From Flavipsychrobacter sp. (GTDB lineage Bacteria > Bacteroidota > Bacteroidia > Chitinophagales > Chitinophagaceae): a stretch of DNA of 64,000 nt. The translations under genes were made by a program, and so were the position numbers. The notes under the pieces were generated by a model. That model did no database searches and had not been told where the DNA came from. It was given only the letters and a program-made list of their open reading frames with translations. The DNA lies in assembly GCA_017849575.1 (NCBI GenBank), contig JAFIGV010000003.1, positions 1 to 64,000 on the forward strand, in the 5' to 3' direction. How positions within the stretch are numbered: position 1 is the stretch's first letter; each line of letters begins with the position of its first letter. This document shows positions 60,910 to 64,000 of the stretch, in pieces.

Positions 60910-63821
60910 TGCTGCATACAATTATACAAGACAAAAAAAACAAATGGCTGCATTCTGAGGACTGCACCATTCGTGATTTGGTTAAATATATCCGTGACAA
61001 AGGACAACTTCGTGACACGCAAATTGAAGCAATTGAGACTTATTTGTTTTTAAAAATACAAGGACAGAATAAACCACTTTGGCAATTATTTTCAGAAGGT
61101 TTTTTTACCAACGGCACAGACTTATCAAAACTGAATATTAATCAAACCGCAAGAGATTTTTTATTCGCCAACAAAAACGCTTTTGCATTGTATGACTTTG
61201 CAAGAACAAAAAACGGTAACGGTTCTTTACTTCCTGAATTGGAAAAACTAATCGTTGACAAACCAACCGAATTAGATTACGACACCATTATTAAAAGCAT
61301 TTTCTATAATGTCAGCTATGCTGACTATTTAATGAGTTTGCCGATGGGTGCAGGTAAAACTTTTCTAATGGCTGCTTTCATTTATTTGGACTTGTATTTT
61401 GCCGACAACGAACCAGAGAACAAAGCATTTGCACATAATTTTTTGGTGCTTATTCCTTCGGGCTTAAAATCTTCTATTGTTCCAAGTTTAAAGACAATTG
61501 AAAATTACGACCCTTCTTGGGTATTGCCCGAACCATCGGCAAGCAAACTGAAAAAGCTATTGAAGTTTGATGTATTGGACGAACAGAAATCGGCTAAGAA
61601 AAGTAACAAGGCAAGAAATCCAAACGCACAAAAAGTAAATGCTTGTTTGCCCACTCCATTCGGGCAAGTGTTTGTCGTAAATGCTGAAAAAGTAATTTTG
61701 GAGAGTTTCAAATTCAATGCTCAAACCGAGTTAGAATTGGACGAGGAAGAAAAAGACACCAGTAACGACCTTAAACGCTTGTTCGGACAAATTCCAAATT
61801 TATCAATTTTGATAGATGAAGTTCACCACGCTGCAACGGATGATATAAAGCTAAGACAAGCCGTAAACTATTGGCACAGTAAAGGAAACATCACAACCGT
61901 ATTAGGTTTTTCGGGAACGCCATATTTGCAAAAACAGGAAACCATTAAAGCAGGTGATTACGCTTTTAAGTTTTCGCAAATAACCAACACGGTATATTAT
62001 TATCCGTTGGTTACGGCTATTAAGAAATTCCTAAAAACGCCAACGGTAAAAATCGGGCAAAACCTTGACCGTTTTCAAATCATCAAAAAAGGAATTGAAG
62101 ACTTTGACAACTTATATAAAAACAAGGTTTACGAGAATGGAGCAATAGCCAAAATAGCTATCTATTGCAGCAACATTGAAGTATTGGAAGAAGAAGTTTA
62201 TCCATTCCTGACAGGTGAACTAAAAATAAATCCTGCTGAAATTTTAAAATATCACGGAGGAAACAAAACCTATTCTTTGCCCAAAGAAAACGAGTTGGAG
62301 TTTCGTTCATTGGATTTGCCTATTTCCAAAAAAAGATACATTCTTTTGGTGCAGGTTGGAAAAGAAGGTTGGGACTGCCCAAGTTTGACAGGTGTAATAC
62401 TTTCCCAAAAAGGCGACAGTCCGCAAAATATGGTGCTGCAAACTTCTTGCAGATGTTTACGCCAAGTGGACAAAGACAAAGAAGAAACCGCTTTGATTTG
62501 GTTGAATAAAGACAATGCCGAAACGCTGAACAAACAACTAAAACAAGAACAAAACAGCAGCATTGACGAACTGAATAATACCAAGCGAAGCGGAAAACCC
62601 GATATGGTGGAACGCATCAGCCGAATGGATTATTTGCAAATGCCAAAGGTGGAATTTTACCAAATGAAAGTTACTTACCAAAGCATTGATGAAGAAGAAA
62701 CGGCAAACACCAAAGCCAAACTCAAAAACATCATCAAGAATTTGGAAGATAACAAAGCTTCTGCCTTAATCAGCACTAGTGAAATTGCCAATATTGACAC
62801 AGGAGCTATTGACATAGTAAACGAAACAGGAATTGCCTTTGCCAATTACAACCAATGGCTTTTTCAGATTTCAAGAGAAAGTTTTGGTTTGGTAAAAGAA
62901 TCCGACTTACACCAATACGATAAAGAACTCAAAGAAATTTTTGAAACGATTTCTTATGAAAAAGACGGCAACCGATTTTTCAATGAGTTGTATGATTTGC
63001 ATTTGATACAATCAAAAATCCGAGTAGCATTCAGCATCAAACGAGAATTGCAAACCGATACAGAAGTAATTCCAAAACAAGCCGAATTGCTCATTGCATC
63101 TAAATTGACTGATGTAGAGAAAAACCCGAAACTTTTCCCGAACGAAGCCGACAGAAAAAAGATATTGGAATTAGACAGCAGCAATGCCACTTTGGACATT
63201 GATTTAACTGAAGTAGAAAAGGCGTATCAAACATTGAAAGAAACGTTAGAAGCCCAGGGAATGGGCAACTTTGTTCCTGCCTTTGACAGTTACAAAACAC
63301 AGTTTGAATATTCACCCGTTGTAAAATCTAAAAACAAATCGTTTCACTATTTGCCCTACAATTTTGGCGGTGGCGGAAGCAGCGGTTTTGAAATTGAAAC
63401 CTTGCAAAAAGCATTGTTGCTTTCCGACTTTCAGAAAAAGGAATTGGAGATTTACTACAATGGCGAACGTGGCTTAACCGAGTTTGTCATTAACTGCTTT
63501 GCCAAAGAAGGCAAGTATTGGAAAAACATTGGCAAATACACCACCGACTTTTTGATTGTGAAACGCACCGCAAAAGACCTGCCTGCCGGACAGGCAGGCA
63601 AAATTCACAAAGCCCTGCTGATTGAAACCAAAGGTGCTTTATATGCAGAGGACAAAGTTTTTCAACGCAAGAAAAACTATGTAGAAACCGAGTTTTTAAA
63701 ACTCAACCAAGAAAAATTCGGCTATCAGCGTTTTGACTTTCTGTATTTGGAAGACAGCAAAAACATTGAAGCCAACATCACCAAATTGAATAACAAGTTG
63801 AACCAGTTTTTCAATGATTAA
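60909..63821 (+). CDS. SF2 helicase with C-terminal PD-(D/E)XK-like nuclease (type III Res-like)
   Basis: This 970-residue protein has an SF2 helicase core: MSLPMGAGKTFLMAAFIYLD (Walker A, near residue 145), LSILIDEVHHAATDD (DEAH-like, near 300), LGFSGTPYL (motif III), VGKEGWDCPSLTGVILSQ and QTSCRCLRQVDKD (motifs V-VI). The C terminus has TTDFLIVKR and, after a short insert, LLIETKG, matching the D...ExK pattern of a PD-(D/E)XK nuclease (about residues 875-915). The order is like the Res subunit of type III restriction enzymes. No methyltransferase is inside the window; it may follow beyond base 64000. Function in defence is inferred. Confidence 0.88.
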   Translation: MLHTIIQDKKNKWLHSEDCTIRDLVKYIRDKGQLRDTQIEAIETYLFLKIQGQNKPLWQLFSEGFFTNGTDLSKLNINQTARDFLFANKNAFALYDFARTKNGNGSLLPELEKLIVDKPTELDYDTIIKSIFYNVSYADYLMSLPMGAGKTFLMAAFIYLDLYFADNEPENKAFAHNFLVLIPSGLKSSIVPSLKTIENYDPSWVLPEPSASKLKKLLKFDVLDEQKSAKKSNKARNPNAQKVNACLPTPFGQVFVVNAEKVILESFKFNAQTELELDEEEKDTSNDLKRLFGQIPNLSILIDEVHHAATDDIKLRQAVNYWHSKGNITTVLGFSGTPYLQKQETIKAGDYAFKFSQITNTVYYYPLVTAIKKFLKTPTVKIGQNLDRFQIIKKGIEDFDNLYKNKVYENGAIAKIAIYCSNIEVLEEEVYPFLTGELKINPAEILKYHGGNKTYSLPKENELEFRSLDLPISKKRYILLVQVGKEGWDCPSLTGVILSQKGDSPQNMVLQTSCRCLRQVDKDKEETALIWLNKDNAETLNKQLKQEQNSSIDELNNTKRSGKPDMVERISRMDYLQMPKVEFYQMKVTYQSIDEEETANTKAKLKNIIKNLEDNKASALISTSEIANIDTGAIDIVNETGIAFANYNQWLFQISRESFGLVKESDLHQYDKELKEIFETISYEKDGNRFFNELYDLHLIQSKIRVAFSIKRELQTDTEVIPKQAELLIASKLTDVEKNPKLFPNEADRKKILELDSSNATLDIDLTEVEKAYQTLKETLEAQGMGNFVPAFDSYKTQFEYSPVVKSKNKSFHYLPYNFGGGGSSGFEIETLQKALLLSDFQKKELEIYYNGERGLTEFVINCFAKEGKYWKNIGKYTTDFLIVKRTAKDLPAGQAGKIHKALLIETKGALYAEDKVFQRKKNYVETEFLKLNQEKFGYQRFDFLYLEDSKNIEANITKLNNKLNQFFND
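63578..63598. repeat. Palindromic repeat inserted in the nuclease coding region
   Basis: CCTGCCTG and CAGGCAGG flank a five-base loop (CCGGA). It is read in frame as LPAGQAG between the two halves of the nuclease motif. Comparable TGCCTGCCGGACAGGCAGG-type palindromes are scattered in Bacteroidota genomes (general knowledge, not checked here). Confidence 0.75.
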
Positions 63822-63846
63822 TGGTTAATTGTAAATGGTTAATGAA

Positions 63847-64000
63847 ATGACAGAGAATATCATTAAAAATAAAAGTTTTGCATTTGCTATAAGGATTGTA
63901 AAACTCTATCAGTTTTTATGTGAAACAAAAAAAGAGTTTGTTCTTTCAAAGCAATTGTTGAGAAGTGGAACTGCTGTTGGTGCATTGGTTCGTGAAGCCG
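63847..64000 (+). CDS. Four-helix bundle protein, cut by the window end
   Basis: This partial gene reads MTENIIKNKSFAFAIRIVKL, then LCETKKEF and SKQLLRSGTAVGALVREA. This matches the four-helix-bundle family (23S rRNA intervening-sequence protein type), whose role is unknown. Only the first 51 codons are visible. The leader repeats ATGGTTAAT twice (63823-63845 region). Such genes often sit inside restriction-modification operons of Bacteroidota. Confidence 0.82.
   Translation, partial: MTENIIKNKSFAFAIRIVKLYQFLCETKKEFVLSKQLLRSGTAVGALVREA

Larger units (their letters stand above)
45951..64000. mobile_element. Integrative element in the mnmE 3' end (right end not seen)
   Basis: It runs from the mnmE stop to beyond the window. 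It carries a zinc-ribbon/excisionase-like gene, a tyrosine integrase, an unknown gene, a second excisionase-like gene and a DUF3987-type primase-helicase. Metal-efflux cargo, a repeated primase fragment, an XRE-helicase-nuclease operon and a four-helix-bundle gene follow. Genes from about 52 kb on are visibly more A+T-rich than the chromosomal genes before 46 kb. No relaxase or conjugation genes are visible, so self-transfer is not shown. Confidence 0.7.

Overview
The window comes from a Bacteroidota chromosome, most likely a Chitinophagaceae-like member of the Sphingobacteriales/Chitinophagales. The evidence is a type B T9SS (gliding-type) C-terminal sorting domain, the gliding lipoprotein GldH, a MurF-Alr fusion, Bat aerotolerance genes, a CusA-CusC fusion, and many starts preceded by the Bacteroidota promoter core TAnnTTTG rather than a Shine-Dalgarno site. 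No rRNA, tRNA or CRISPR array was seen.

Layout. 1-2.7 kb is a repeat-rich stretch: mosaic 42-bp and 54-bp repeats, CCCGATAGCTATCGGG palindromes, and a 112-bp near-perfect direct repeat, all around one orphan secreted protein. 2.7-10.7 kb holds a choice-of-anchor L surface protein, a Na+/solute symporter, a LOG-family protein, an O-methyltransferase, a LysM glucosaminidase and Hpt. 10.7-11.8 kb carries an IS3-type transposase-like gene that seems to have lost its catalytic aspartates. 11.9-14.7 kb is the DUF58/BatD-like/BatA half of an aerotolerance operon; BatB-BatC lie 22 kb away at 36.9-38.7 kb. 14.9-29.2 kb is mostly housekeeping and envelope genes: free-Met-R-sulfoxide reductase, amidohydrolase, an RluB-type pseudouridine synthase with a long charged tail, an ECF sigma operon, RNase HII, a histidine kinase, GldH, YicC, EnvC-like and MurF-Alr. 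29.4-34.5 kb is an aromatic catabolism block (HmgA, HppD, PaaABCD; PaaE is absent). 34.5-45.95 kb is again core genome: UvrD/PcrA, BatBC, RluE-like, Adk, ObgE, a ParE-type toxin-antitoxin pair whose toxin is frameshifted, rhodanese, LD-carboxypeptidase, Rieske, TadA, Dtd and MnmE.

From the stop codon of mnmE to the window end (45.95-64 kb) lies a mobile element. It starts with TTGTTGCC repeats, a zinc-ribbon/excisionase-like protein and a tyrosine integrase. These are followed by an unknown protein, a second excisionase-like protein and a BT4734/DUF3987-type primase-helicase interrupted by a one-base frameshift. The cargo is a heavy-metal efflux set: a Cys-rich small protein, a fused CusA-CusC pump, a CusB adaptor and a ZntA/CadA-like P-type ATPase. 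After the cargo the 3' tail of the primase gene recurs as a fragment, and both copies are followed by 9-bp-period TTTGCA arrays. Next come an XRE regulator, translationally coupled to a 970-residue SF2 helicase with a C-terminal PD-(D/E)XK-like nuclease, and the start of a four-helix-bundle gene cut by the window edge. The right end of the element is outside the window.

The strongest unusual items are the catalytically decayed IS3-like protein next to hpt, the mnmE-anchored island with duplicated primase tails and TTTGCA arrays around its metal cargo, the XRE-helicase-nuclease operon with a palindromic repeat inserted in frame inside its nuclease domain, and two one-base homopolymer frameshifts (toxin, primase).
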